64,000 nucleotides of DNA from Armigeres subalbatus (GCF_024139115.2 NC_085141.1:64679675-64743674), one strand, 5' to 3'. Positions 19,975 through 32,119 are shown, counted from the stretch's first letter. Notes: generated by a model from the letters alone, not told the origin. Numbers and translations are program-made.

Positions 19975-22883
19975 TTGTCAAAATTTACAGATAGTCTGTA
20001 AACGAATTACGAAATTACTGTTCAGAAATCTTTAAGGAGTCACTCAAATCTGCGAATAATTATAAATGTGAACGGCTTAGTGTAAACGTTGAAGTATTTA
20101 ATGCACCAAATAATGATCGGCTTGTACGACAATTTCCCTGACACTTAATAATTCCCCAAATGCAATATTTCCCACGGCCTCTTGAAAGGAGGCTTCCGAG
20201 CCTCTTGAAAGGAGGCTTCCGAGCCTCTTGAAAGGAGGCTTCCGAGCCTCTTGGAAGGAGGCTTCCGAGCCTCTTGGAAGGAGGCTTCCGAGCCTCTTGG
20301 AAGGAGGCTCCCGAGCCTCTTGGAAGGAGGCTTCCGAGCCTCTTGGAAGGAGGCTTCCGAGCCTCTTGGAAGGAGGCTTCCGAGCCTCTTGGAAGGAGGC
20401 TTCCGAGCCTCTTGGAAGGAGGCTTCCGAGCCTCTTGGAAGGAGGCTTCCGAGCCTCTTGGAAGGAGGCTTCCTAGCCTCTTGGAAGGAGGCTTCCGAGC
20501 CTTTTGCAAGGAGGCTTCTGAGCCTTTTGGAAGGAGGCTTCGAGCCTCTTGGAAGGAGGCTTCCAGGCCTCTTGGAAGGAGGCTTCTGAGCCTCTTGGAA
20601 GGAGGCTGGAGGCCTCTTGGAAGGAGGCTTCTGAGCCTCTTGGAAGGAGGCTTCCTGAGCCTCTTGGAAGGAGGCTTCCAGGCCTCTGGAAGGAGGCTTC
20701 TGAGCCTCTTGGAAGGAGGCTTGAGCCTCTTGGAAGGAGGCTTCTGAGCCTCTTGGAAGGAGGCTCTGAGCCTCTTGGAAGGAGGCTTCCGAGCCTCTTG
20801 GAAGGAGGCTTCTGAGCCTCTTGGAAGGAGGCTTCTGAGCCTCTTGGAAGGAGGCTTCCAGGCCTCTTGGAAGGAGGCTTGAGGCCTCTTGGAAGGAGGC
20901 TTCTGAGCCTCTTGGAAGGAGGCTTCCGAGCCTCTTGGAAGGAGGCTTGAGCCTCTTGGAAGGAGGCTTCCGAGCCTCTTGGAAGGAGGCTTCCTGAGCC
21001 TCTTGGAAGGAGGCTTCGAGCCTCTTGGAAGGAGGCTTCCGAGCCTCTTGGAAGGAGGCTTCCGAGCCTCTTGGAAGGAGGCTTGAGCCTCTTGGAAGGA
21101 GGCTTCCGAGCCTCTTGGAAGGAGGCTTCCTGAGCCTCTTGGAAGGAGGCTTCCAGGCCTCTTGGAAGGAGGCTTCTGAGCCTCTTGGAAGGAGGCTTCT
21201 GAGCCTCTTGGAAGGAGGCTTCCGGAGCCTCTTGGAAGGAGGCTTCCTGAGCCTCTTGGAAGGAAGCTCTGAGCCTCTTGGAAGGAGGCTTCCTGAGCCT
21301 CTTGGAAGGAGGCTTGAGCCTCTTGGAAGGAGGCTCTGAGCCTCTTGGAAGGAGGCTTCCTGAGCCTCTTGGAAGGAGGCTTCCAGGCCTCTTGGAAGGA
21401 GGCTTCCTGAGCCTCTTGGAAGGAGGCTTCTGAGCCTCTTGAAGGAGGCTTCTGAGCCTCTTGGAAGGAGGCTTGAGCCTCTTGGAAGGAGGCTTCTGAG
21501 CCTCTTGGAAGGAGGCTTCCAGGCCTCTTGGAAGGAGGCTTCTGAGCCTCTTGGAAGGAGGCTTCCTGAGCCTCTTGGAAGGAGGCTTCCTGAGCCTCTT
21601 GGAAGGAGGCTTCCTGAGCCCTATTGGAAGAAGGCTTGAGCCTATTGGAAGGAGGCTTGAGCCTCTTGAAGGAGGCTTCCAGAGCCTCTTGGAAGGAGGC
21701 CTGAGCCTCTTGGAAGGAGGCTTCTGAGCCTCTTGGAAGGAGGCTTCTGAGCCTCTTGGAAGGAGGCTTGAGCCTCTTGGAAGGAGGCTTCCGGGCCTGT
21801 TGGAAGGAGGCTTCCGAGCCTCTTGGAAGGAGGCTTCCGAGCCTCTTAAAAGGAGGTTTCTGAGGCCTCTTGGAAGGAGGCTTCTGAGCCTCTTGGAAGG
21901 AGGCTTCTGAGCCTCTTGGAAGGAGGCTTGAGCTCTTGGAAGGAGGCTTCCGAGCCTCTTGGAAGGAGGCTTCTGAGCCTCTTGGAAGGAGGCTTCCAGG
22001 CCTCTTGGAAGGAGGCTTCTGAGCCTCTTGGAAGGAGGCTTCCAGGCCTCTTGGAAGGAGGCTTCTGAGCCTCTTGGAAGGAGGCTTGCGAGCCTCTTGG
22101 AAGGAGGCTTCCTGAGCCTCTTGTAAGGCGGCTTCCGAGCGTCGTGGAAGGAGGCTTCCGAGTCTCTTGGAAGGAGGCTTCCTGAGTCTCTTGGAAGGAG
22201 GCTTCCAGGCCTCTTGGAAGGAGGCTTCTGAGCCTCTTGGAAGGAGGCTTTCCTGAGCCTCTTGAAAGGAGGCTTACGAGCCTCTTGGAAGGAGGCTTCC
22301 TGGCCTCTTGGAAGGAGGCTTCCTGGCCTCTTGGAAGGAGGCTTCCTGGCCTCTTGGAAGGAGGCTTCCTAGCCTCTTGGAAGGAGGCTTCCTAGCCTCT
22401 TGGAAGAAGGCTTTCTAGCCTCTTGGAAGGAGGCTTCCTGGCCTCTTGGAAGGAGGCTTCCTGGCTTGGAAGGAGGCTTCCTCCTTCTTGGAAGGAGGCT
22501 TCCTGCCCTCTTGAAAAAGGCTTCCTGCCCTCTTGGAAGGAGGTTTCCTGCCCTCTTGGAAGGAGGCTTCCGAGCCTCTTGGAAGGAGGCTTCGGAGCCT
22601 ATTGGACAGAGGCGTCCTCGCCTCTCGGGAGGAGGCTTCCGAGCCTGTTGGAAGAGGGGTTCCACGCCTCTTGGAAGGCGGCCTCCCCGCCTCTTGGGAG
22701 GAGGCTTCCGAGCCTCTTGGAAGGAGGCTTTGAGCCTCTTGGAAGGAGGCTTCCGGGCCTCTTGAAAGGAGGCTTCCGAGCCTCTTGGAAGGAGGCTTCC
22801 GAGCCTTTTGAAGGGAGGCTTGCGGGCCTCTTGAAAGGAGGCTTCCGGGCCTCTTGAAAGGAGGCTTCCGGGCCTCTTGAAAG

Positions 22884-22931
22884 GAGGCTTCCGAGCCTCT
22901 AGAAAGCTGGCTTCTTGAAAGGTGGTTTCCG
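22884..22931. repeat. Marker segment within the satellite, copy 1 of 3
   Basis: The unusual stretch CTCTAGAAAGCTGGCTTCTT followed by GAAAGGTGGTTTCC occurs here, at 23239-23286 and at 24061-24108. Copies 2 and 3 also share more than 100 bp of the units that follow. This shows higher-order duplication inside the array, at spacings of 355 and 822 bp. Confidence 0.85.
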
Positions 22932-23238
22932 GGCCTCTTGGAAGGAGGCTTCCGAGCCGCTTGGAAGGAGGCTTCCGAGCCTTTGGAAGGAGGCTTCGAG
23001 CCTTTTGGAAGGAGGCTTCTGAGCCTCTTGGAAGGAGGCTTCTGGCCTCTTTGAAAGGAGGCTTCCGGGCCTCTTGAAAGGAGGCTTCTGGCCTCTTGAA
23101 AGGAGGCTTCGGGCCTCTTGAAAGGAGGCTTCCGGGCCTCTTGAAAGGAGGCTTCCTGGCCTCTTTGAAAGGAGGCTTCTGGCCTCTTGAAAGGAGGCTT
23201 CTGGCCTCTTGAAAGGAGGCTGTCGGGCCTCTTGAAAT

Positions 23239-23286
23239 GAGGCTTCCGAGCCTCTAGAAAGCTGGCTTCTTGAAAGGTGGTTTCCG
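23239..23286. repeat. Marker segment within the satellite, copy 2 of 3
   Basis: Same AGAAAGCTGGCTTCTTGAAA core (from 23256) as the copies at 22901 and 24078, followed by two standard units and two units with CCTTTTGG. Confidence 0.85.
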
Positions 23287-24060
23287 AGCCTCTTGGAAGG
23301 AGGCTTCCGAGCCTCTTGGAAGGAGGCTTCCGAGCCTTTTGGAAGGAGGCTTCCGAGCCTTTTGGAAGGAGGCTTCCAAGCCTCTTGGAAGGAGGCTTCC
23401 AGGCCTCTTGGAAGGAGGCTTCCGAGCCTCTTGGAAGGAGGCTTCTGAGCCTCTTGGAAGGAGGCTTCTGAGCCTCTTGGAAGGAGGCTTCTGAGCCTCT
23501 TGGAAGGAGGCTTCCTGAGCCTCTTGGAAGGAGGCTTCCAGGCCTCTTGGAAGGAGGCTTCCGAGCCTCTTGGAAGGAGGCTTCGAGGCCTCTTGGAAGG
23601 AGGCTTCCAGCCTCTTGGAAGGAGGCTTCCAGGCCTCTTGGAAGGAGGCTTCCAGGTGCCTCTTGGAAGGAGGCTTCCAGGCCTCTTGGAAGGAGGCTTC
23701 CAGGCCTCTTGGAAGGAGTCTTTCGAGCCTCTTGAAAGGAGGCTTCTGAGCCTTTGGAAGGAGGCTTCCGAGCCTTTGGAAGGAGGCTTCCGAGCCTTTT
23801 GGAAGGAGGCTTCCGAGCCTCTTGGAAGGAGGCTTCCGGGCCTCTTTGAAAGGAGGCTTCCGGGCCTCTTGAAAGGAGGCTTCCGGGCCTCTTGAAAGGA
23901 GGCTTCCGGGCCTCTTGAAAGGAGGCTTCCGGGCCTCTTGAAAGGAGGCTTCCGGGCCTCTTGAAAGGAGGCTTCCGGGCCTCTTTGAAAGGAGGCTTCC
24001 GGGCCTCTTGAAAGGAGGCTTCCGGGCCTCTTGAAAGGAGGCTTCCGGGCCTCTTGAAAG

Positions 24061-24108
24061 GAGGCTTCCGAGCCTCTAGAAAGCTGGCTTCTTGAAAGGT
24101 GGTTTCCG
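24061..24108. repeat. Marker segment within the satellite, copy 3 of 3
   Basis: Core from 24078. The following units match those after copy 2 almost base for base, including two successive CCTTTTGG variants, so the two blocks come from one duplication. Confidence 0.85.
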
Positions 24109-26299
24109 AGCCTCTTGGAAGGAGGCTTCCGAGCCTCTTGGAAGGAGGCTTCCGAGCCTTTTGGAAGGAGGCTTCCGAGCCTTTTGGAAGGAGGCTTCCG
24201 AGCCTCTTGGAAGGAGGCTTCCGGGCCTCTTTGAAAGGAGGCTTCCGGGCCCCTTGAAAGAAGGCTCTGAGCCTCTTGGAAGGAGGCTTCCAGGAGCCTC
24301 TTGGAAGGAGGATTCTGAGCATCTTGGAAGGAGGCTTGTGAGCCTCTTGGAAGGAGGCTTGTGAGCCTCTTGGAAGGAGGCTTGTGAGCCTCTTGGAAGG
24401 AGGCTTACGAGCCTCTTAGAAAGAGGCTTCCGATCCTCTTGAAAGGAGGTATACGAGCCTCTTGGAAGGGAGCTTCCAAACCTCTTGGAAGGAGGCTTCC
24501 TGAGCCTCTTGGAAGGAGGCTTCCAGAGCCTCTTGGAAGGAGGCTTCCGAGCCTCTTGGAAGGAGGCTTCCAGGCCTCTTGGAAGGAGGCTTCCTGAGCC
24601 TCTTGGAAGGAGGCTTCCGAGCCTCTTGGAAGGAGGCTTCCAGGCCTCTTGGAAGGAGGCTTCCAGCCTCTTGGAAGGAGGCTTCCGAGCCTCTTGGAAG
24701 GAGGCTTGCGAGCCTCTTGGAAGGAGGCTTCCGAGCCTCTTGGAAGGAGGCTTCCGAGCCTCTTGGAAGGAGGCTTCCGAGTCTCTTGGAAGGAGGCTTC
24801 CGAGCCTCTTGGAAGGAGGCTTCCGAGCCTCTTGGAAGGAGGCTTCCTTGCCTCTTGGTAGGAGGCTTCCGAGCCTCTTGGAAGGAGGCTTCCGAGCCTC
24901 TTGGAAGGAGGCTTCCGAGCCTCTTGGAAGGAGGCTTCCGAGCCTCTTGGAATGAGGCTTCCGAGCCTCTTGGAAGGAGGCTTCCGAGCCTCTTGGAAGG
25001 AGGCTTCCGAGCCTCTTGGAAGGAGGCTTCCGAGCCTCTTGGAAGGAGGCTTCCGAGCCTCTTGGAAGGAGGCTTCCGAGCCTCTTGGAAGGAGGCTTCC
25101 GAGCCTCTTGGAAGGAGGCTTCCGAGTCTCTTGGAAGGAGGCTTCCGAGTCTCTTGGAAGGAGGCTTCCGAGCCTCTTGGAAGGAGGCTTCCGAGCCTCT
25201 TGGAAGGAGGCTTCCGAGCCTCTTGGAAGGAGGCTTCCGAGCCTCTTGGAAGGAGGCTTCCTGAGCCTCTTGGAAGGAGGCTTCCTGAGCCTCTTGGAAG
25301 GAGGCTTCCAGAGCCTCTTGGAAGGAGGCTTCCGAGCCTCTTGGAAGGAGGCTCCCGAGCCTCTCGGCAGGAGGCTTCCGAGCCTCTTGGAAGGAGGCTT
25401 CCGAGCCTCTTGGAAGGAGGCTTCCGAGCCTCTTAGAAGTAGGCTTCCGGGCTTCTTGCAAGGAAGCTCCCGGGCCTCTTGAAAGGAGGCTCCCGGGCCT
25501 CTTGAAAGAAGGCTTCCGGGCCTCTTGAAAGGAGGCTTCCGGGCCTCTTGAAAGGAGGCTTCCGGCCTCTTGAAAGAAGGCTTCCGGGCCTCTTGAAAGG
25601 AGGCTTCCGGGCCTCTTGAAAGGAGGCTTCCGGGCCTCTTGAAAGGAGGCTTCCGAGCCTCTTGAAAGGAGGCTTCCGGGCCTCTTGAAAGGAGGGTTCC
25701 GGCCGTCTTGAAAGGAGGCTTCCGGGCCTCTTGAAAGGAGGCTTCCGGGCCTCTTGAAAGGAGGCTTCCGGGCCTCTTGAAAGGAGGCTTCCGGGCCTCT
25801 TGAAAGGAGGCTTCCGGGCCTCTTGAAAGGAGGCTTCCGGGCCTCTTGAAAGGAGGCTTCCGGGCCTCTTGAAAGGAGGCTTCCGGGCCTCTTGAAAGGA
25901 GGCTTCCGGGCCTCTTGAAAGGAGGCTTCCGGGCCTCTTGAAAGGAGGCTTCCGGGCCTCTTGAAAGGAGGCTTCCGGGCCTCTTGAAAGGAGGCTTCCG
26001 GGCCTCTTGAAAGGAGGCTTCCGGGCCTCTTGAAAGGAGGCTTCCGGGCATCTTGGAAGGAGGCTTTTGTGTTCTGAAAAGCGGCTTTCGGACCTCTTGA
26101 AAGGAGACTGCCGGACTTCTTGGAAGCTGGCTTCTGGGCCTCTTGGAAGGAGACTTGTGTTTTGAAAGGAGGCAACCGGGCCTCTTGGAAGGACTCTGCC
26201 GGACCACTTGAAACGTGGCTCCGACACTTTCGAAAGGAACATTCTTAACCTCTTGAAATAAGGGTTCCGAGCCACTTAAAAAAAGCTTCCAAGCATAGT

Positions 26300-26930
26300 A
26301 TATTTGCTCCTCCTCTAGATTTTCGATACAAAAATCTCTGAAAATTTGTGCTCGATTGAACTTAAATTTCAGAATGAGGCATGCTGCAGGAAAGCAAACA
26401 TAAAAGTATTATTTGGTGAGCGAAGTTGGCACTAAATCCCATGAAACATCCATGTCAAATTTTGAGATGGAGATGTGAAAAAATAAACCATACTTTGGTG
26501 CTTCAATTTTGTTTTGCATTTGTTCTGGAAGTACTGTTCTAGTACCTTCGCAACCAGCCAGGTGTCAAACGCGTTTGACAACATGAGCGGCCGCTGTCAT
26601 TATCCGTCGTTTTTAATGACAAAAGTTATAGTACCTAATATGTTCAAGTTATTGTTAGGCAAAATGCTACGCTTGACTTTACCTGAACCGTGACCGCTGG
26701 CAGTAATTTTATTGTCAACCATATTGGATATCATTAACATTTATTTTGCAATTATGAATTGCATTTTTGTATGATGTGGACTTTATTTTCTTAAGCCAAT
26801 ACTTCCACATGTGTGCAGTACACATTCACATTTTTGTACATATTCACATATGAGTTTTCAGAACATTGTAAATCATAAAAGTTGTTCATGTAACTAAAAT
26901 GAATCAGGAGATGAAGTATTAGAGGGGCAT
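26300..26930. other. Spacer to the right of the satellite
   Basis: AT-rich, no gene. It contains a perfect 18-bp palindrome at 26563-26580 (TGTCAAACGCGTTTGACA). Confidence 0.45.
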
Positions 26931-26934
26931 TGTA

Positions 26935-27025
26935 AACATCTTAGAGACAAAGTGTGTTACTTGTCTAGCGTACTGAGGTCGTGGGATCAAACCCCACCGA
27001 GGGAAATGTTTTAACCTACAATACA
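26935..27025 (+). repeat. Possible tRNA-like SINE relic
   Basis: TCTAGCGTACTGAG is followed by GTGGGATCAAACCCCACCGA. The second part looks like a tRNA TψC arm (GTGGG and CCCAC pairing around ATCAAAC), with an A-box-like word upstream. No complete cloverleaf can be drawn, so this is more likely a SINE head or a decayed tRNA than a functional tRNA gene. Confidence 0.35.
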
Positions 27026-27029
27026 TTTT

Positions 27030-30000
27030 TCGCACTAAATATTTCACATGCTCTGTAAATGCACATAGAGTTTCAGACGTTGTTAGTGATGACCAGCCAA
27101 TACTCAGAATATAGACAATTAACTTTGAGGCTCTATTAGTTATATTATATTAACATGGACTCGAAAATCGGTCATATACTGAATGAATATCATGGCTTTC
27201 CTTTAGTCTGGGTAATACTACAATCAATAGAATTTGCCTTTCAAAACAATGTTTATTTGATTTTATCAATTTTGGAATCAAACTTTCAATAATTTTAAAT
27301 TCCAGCAGTGCCGGTATAATGCCACAGCTCCAAATTTGATTCCATGTCCAACCACGGGCTTCGTAGAACTACCCGGTAGCCGACAAATTGCTTCTTGTCA
27401 ATCGAGCAAATCTCCACTCCCATACTCCTCCTCAGTCAGTGGCAGCTCTGATGAACTACTTACATACTTTGTGGTACTCGATAAACTCTTGGCCGTACCG
27501 CAATCGCAAAGCAACTGAGTGCACACGACAAGTTCTGGTTGGGTGTTGGTTTGTGCTTTCCGGTTGGACGCCCTTCCACTGCGCTCTGTTCCGAACTCCG
27601 ACCAAGCAACCGAGCAATTGGAAAATCCAATCGGGTGGAAGTACTGCTCCGGGCGGAATGGTAAAAAAATAAATAATTTCCCATTATTGCCTTTGCATCG
27701 AGCTGCCAGTCCGACTGCAGAGCTGATAGCAGGACGAAGAGATTTGCTGTTGGTGTGTTTGATTGCCTCCTTTTGGTTTGTTTGGGACCACTACCGGAAG
27801 GGTGTAGAAAGTTTTTCCATTCGGAATACTTAGGTCAACTTGCTACTAGTTGCCCTATCTCGAGAATGCTAAGGACATGCATAACTTTTGCTGAGGTTTC
27901 TTTCTCTAGCTATGCCAATATGCCAATACTGCCTTCAAACTCAGTAGTTTGTATGTGCAACTCTCGAGAATGGCTTCCCACTGATATGCCACAGAACTGA
28001 CTGGTAGGAAAATATTTATTCAATTCAGGTACTCGACATTGTTCATTGCGTTCTCAATTTTTACGCCTGCCAATGCACGAGTACGAGTGGTCGTATCTCT
28101 TCTTTTTTTCTGCAGCTGTACAAGTTATGTACCTTTATATCACCATCGCTCATGCATCTTTACTGGGGCTGTCGAGCACGCTTTGCTTCGGTATGTATGC
28201 GGTGCACGTCCTGGTCCCTCGTTCATGTGCGATTCGCAACGTAAAAGAAAATATTCAAATTACGAACTTTTTCCCTAGCAAGCAAACAGCATTGGCTGAC
28301 TCTCGAAGGAAGTTCTGTGTGCCGCCATCCACGTCTCCTCCTGAACTCGTTGCTGGTTCCGCACGGATTCACACTGCCCCACCCTCCTGTTGGAGTCTAT
28401 CAGATACTCATTTTGATGTGATTTGTAGCACCCGACTTTCAGTTCTCTCGTCAGAGTTGGGGTAGGTAAATGTTTTCCCACGCAACGAGGCGATTCACTT
28501 TCTAATGACATCTTGTCGGTCTCTAACCAATCTCGAACCGATTTCTTCCGGTAGCTTTCGGTGCATTGCTTACTTTTGGCACCCGCTCCCTGCCAATTTC
28601 CGGTTGTCGTCAGAAAAGAGAGTAAATCTTATCTACCCATCCATCGCTCGACGTCTTTTTCATTGCAAAATTTCGATCACTCTTGAGGATCTTTTCACTG
28701 CGATATTGGGAAACAGTCGGATTCGTTAGGAATATGCATTCCCAAACGTAAGTCGGTGGATCACACGGATCATTAAGGTAAAAGTAATCGGTAGATTGTG
28801 TTCGAACTATCAACGAAGTCCCTAAACTGGCGCTATCATTGTTGCGCAAGAAGAGCTTCCCGAGGAAAGTCAAAAGCTTTTCTCGTGGGATGTCAGAAAT
28901 AAATCTTAAGGAATGTAAAGTAGGTACACAATAGTTTTCCTCCGATGAAAATTTGAAAGAGATTGCCCGAAGAAATTCAAATTCCAAAGAAATTCAGAAG
29001 AACTTTTCTTGGAAAGTTAAAACAATCGCGTAGAAAATCAGATAAGTATTGCATTGATTGTCAAAGAATTTCGTGAAAAAATAAAAAAAAAGTGCACATT
29101 CAGAAGCAATTTTCGTAAAAATTCAAAAGAATTTCCAAGAAGGATTCAGATTATTTTTTAATGAATATCGATTTTATATCCCTATTTTTCTTTAAAAGCT
29201 GTAATGCAACTACTTGTGTTAAAAACCCATTTTTTTGTCTTTATTAACGAGACTTGCAGCCCTAGGCTAGCTCATATCAGAAAACCATTTCTCAATCTCT
29301 AAAATGCTTTTGAAAAACCAACGCTTTTGTTGTTGAAGTTTGAGAACTCCTAACTTTCATTCTTTCATCCCAAAGATAGAAGTCTACCATGGATATTACT
29401 TTGTATCCATTGACCAAACATTACCTCTACAGCTACCGTCCTGATGCATAGGCACCACTCTGCCTGTTCCATGACAACCATCCATCGGAGCACTCCTCAC
29501 GTTCTGCCACCAGCAGCATCATCCACAACGATTGAATGAGAAAGCGGAGTCTGCTACATTTGTATGCATCAACTGCAATTGGATTGTTTGCTATTGTAGA
29601 CAGGAGCCAGCTCCTCGGCCGAAGCTTGTAGCAGAGATGTAGGTTCCTATATGTAGGTTAAACGTACACTCGAACGAAGAGCCTGCACGTACCTACATTC
29701 AAACGTATCCTTGGTGTCTGCCTAGCAATGGTCGGGCTTAGTTTACTTTACCCACTTGCATTCAGCTCCGGCAATGGCAGTGCAGCCCGACACACATTTC
29801 GTGGTTGGTTGGTATGGGACCTTTTTCAGCGTATGAACGATGAAGATTGCAGAATAATTCTGTAAAACTCTCAAGATTGAATTTCTCATTTTCGTTAATT
29901 GAATGCTTTGTAAAGATAGAATTTGTGAGATTTCAAGTTTCATGTTTGATCGTCTAATGCTGATAATGGGAACAAATGCAACGAAATAATTATATTTCTT

Positions 30001-31967
30001 TATAAGCCAAATGTGTTCCAATAGCTTCACTTTTTCTCCCATATTCATCAAATACTAAACATTTTTAACAAGTGAATCAAGGTTAAAGAAACAAAACTTT
30101 CAAAACCCTTGAAAAAACCATCAATACAGTCATAATTACAAAATTCTTCCCTGGATACGTAATAGAACCGTCTCCAAAACCTAATCAAATTTTCCATCAG
30201 AGCCCTGAAGCCACTGGCAATTGTTTTTAAGCTCTTAGCTCCGTTTCTCATTGGATCCATTCAAATGGCCATCAACGACGGAACCATTCTCTTCTAAGAC
30301 CGATAATTTGATAATGCTCTCGCCAATCTCGGAATTCCAATCTTTCAATTTCATCCAAACCACTGTCCGAGTGACTCCGTCCGACCAACCAAAATTACGT
30401 CTTCGCCCATCGTCCGTTACATAATGGACTACTTGCTCGGTTGGAAATGGCAGCAATTTTTCTTTCCCCATTCCATCAGATCCCGGCTGGTGATGGGCAT
30501 CACAGACGTCAGAACCGTGCCCGTCATTAGCAAAGCTGCCAGCGTTAGGTTTCCGCCCCTTCGATATGCGGTGGTAATATCTAATGAGTGGATTTTTTCC
30601 CAAATCGATAGAAGTAATCTAATCAGAAGGAAAAAGTTCTGAGTGATTCATCTAGCAGTTATGGAATACCAAGTGCTTAGAAAAAATCAGGAACATTGCA
30701 TCGAGAGTCGAGGTAATGCAACTGTTCAGGAATCCTTTTTATCCATAGAAAATAATCGTAATCGAATTAGCAAGTAAAAAACTTTTATAAATACCTTTTA
30801 ACTCACTATTACTTAAATTGAATTTTGATCTTATCTAAAATAAAAATATAGTAAAAATAATGCCCGCTGATAACAGACAATATAAATTACTTGGTGGTGA
30901 TGTGGTGATGTAGTTACACAATAGCAAAAAAGAAGCACAGTAAAATTTTAAATTATGGCAAATTAAATAGAATCTTATCCACTGTAAACAAAACTAAATG
31001 TGTTAAAATTGGCGTATGTAGCTAATTTGTATACTCACACGCATATCGACAGCATTTTATTTTGCCGAATTGAATCGAACGATATAAGACAATGTTTAAA
31101 AACAACATTTTATGCCAATTAATTATTTTTTTAGAGTTTTTTCGGCAATTATCTTCATTTGATGATTTTTATTCACTTTCAATAAATTTGTCCAACGGGA
31201 TATTTCTTTTAATAAGGAATTTACGGCATACGAGACGAAATTCACGTCAAATGTCTTGACATCTCGTGACATTTTGGTATTAACGCTCTCTTGTTCCACA
31301 TTTTATATTTAGAACAATTTTCAATCAGATAAAGTTATAAGATCTAGCATTGTAAATGACTTTCAAAAAACAGTTCGTCTCAAATTACTCAAAATATGCG
31401 AAAAGTCATTTTTCACCTCTGCTGTTGGAGATACTTTCAATAGGTACCAGGCTTTGCAGAAATCGCTCTAAATAGATAACGAAGAACGATAAAAGAGAGG
31501 CAAAAACCTCTTCGAATCATAACAAGCCATGAAAACAAAAATATCGCACTTGTATACAAGTTGGAAACAAACTGATTCTGATAGGCGGCCCCCACCGAGG
31601 GGGTTTTATAAAACGCTTTGTTCTCACTTATTTAATGTTGGGGACCATAATTTTTTTGCACAGCTGTGTGAAACAAGTTGAAATGCATCATCAGTACCGG
31701 TGCCCCCCGCAATTGAAGCTTATTAAAAGAAATTTATCATGGGTTGTATCCCCCCCAAATCAATTCATTATCGTAACAGCTACCGAAAAACGTCTCTCAC
31801 GGCATGCTACCTATCGAGAGTGTATACAGACGTGATAAGTGAGAGATTCTCTCATTCTCCTTTGGATTCTAACTCTGATAGGTATAAAGAAAAGGAAAGC
31901 ATGAATTGGAGATGACAGCCTTATAAACGCACCGAAATAGAGTGAATATTCTTGTTAACATCGCTAT
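27030..31967. other. Large unassigned region, possibly intronic or flanking a host gene
   Basis: About 4.9 kb with moderate G+C between 27330 and 28730 and again near 30240-30650. Open frames up to 139 codons (28046-28465 plus, 28610-28987 minus, 30235-30603 minus) occur, but none shows a domain, conserved motif or clear splice structure I recognise. I see no paired terminal repeats. A host gene exon in here cannot be excluded. Confidence 0.35.
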
Positions 31968-31975
31968 CGTAGACG

Positions 31976-32103
31976 CAGGGCCGGATTTATGGGGGGGCCG
32001 TGGCCCCGGGCCACCACAAATCTTCTGTGCCAAAACCAACCTTTTTGTACATTTTGGGGCCCCCACATACCCCGGGCCCCCCTTCCGGCTAAATCCAGCC
32101 CTG
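31976..32103. mobile_element. hAT-type MITE (CAGGGCYGGATTTA ends)
   Basis: The left end is CAGGGCCGGATTTATGGGGG. The right end, on the other strand, is CAGGGCTGGATTTAGCC. It is flanked by an 8-bp duplication with one mismatch, CGTAGACG (31968-31975) and CGTGGACG (32104-32111). At 128 bp it folds end to end. The ends and the 8-bp target identify hAT. Confidence 0.9.
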
Positions 32104-32119
32104 CGTGGACGGCTCGAAA

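Larger units (their letters stand above)
22415..26275 (-). other. Overlapping satellite open frames on the minus strand (not called as genes)
   Basis: Minus-strand frames of 635 codons (22415-24322), 699 codons (24076-26175), 600 codons (24405-26207) and 280 codons (25433-26275) run through the array. They spell a 23-residue repeat, for example SFQEARKPPSKRLGSLLPRG. A 23-bp unit with no stop word on the minus strand is open in all three frames, so these lengths need no selection. There is no signal peptide, known domain or convincing start, and the peptide is basic. I regard them as by-products of the repeat. Confidence 0.6.
20176..26293. repeat. 6.1 kb minisatellite, 23-bp unit (array 1)
   Basis: The unit is GGAAGGAGGCTTCC followed by GAGCCTCTT, 23 bp in all, repeated without a break for about 6.1 kb (roughly 265 units by division). 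Within each unit GAGGCT and AGCCTC form a six-base-pair dyad around TCCG, and GGAAG and CTTCC form a second, overlapping one. Two linked variants occur in blocks: type A (TTGGAAG with CCGAGCC) dominates 20230-22110 and 24110-25430, type B (TTGAAAG with CCGGGCC) dominates 22840-23250, 23850-24060 and 25460-26060. Units lose 1-2 bases at many places. The array decays over its last 230 bp. Confidence 0.97.

Noticed and set aside
20060..20815. Plus- and minus-strand satellite frames as repetitive proteins
   Set aside because: A 23-bp unit without stop words is open in all frames, so length alone is no evidence. No start context or unique domain flanks the repeat.
20176..26293. CRISPR array
   Set aside because: The units are contiguous with no unique spacers, and the surroundings are eukaryotic transposon DNA. 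It is a minisatellite.
26935..27025. A functional tRNA gene
   Set aside because: Only a TψC-like arm is convincing; acceptor and anticodon stems cannot be drawn, so a SINE relic is more likely.
28046..28465. A 139-codon plus-strand frame with a hydrophobic stretch, possible membrane protein
   Set aside because: It overlaps other open frames on the same strand (28039-28278) and on the other strand, has no recognisable family pattern and no exon signals, and its length is within chance for this base composition.
30235..30603. A 122-codon minus-strand frame that could be an exon
   Set aside because: Low-complexity, polar composition with no domain I recognise; the opposite strand is also partly open. 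Not enough to call a gene.
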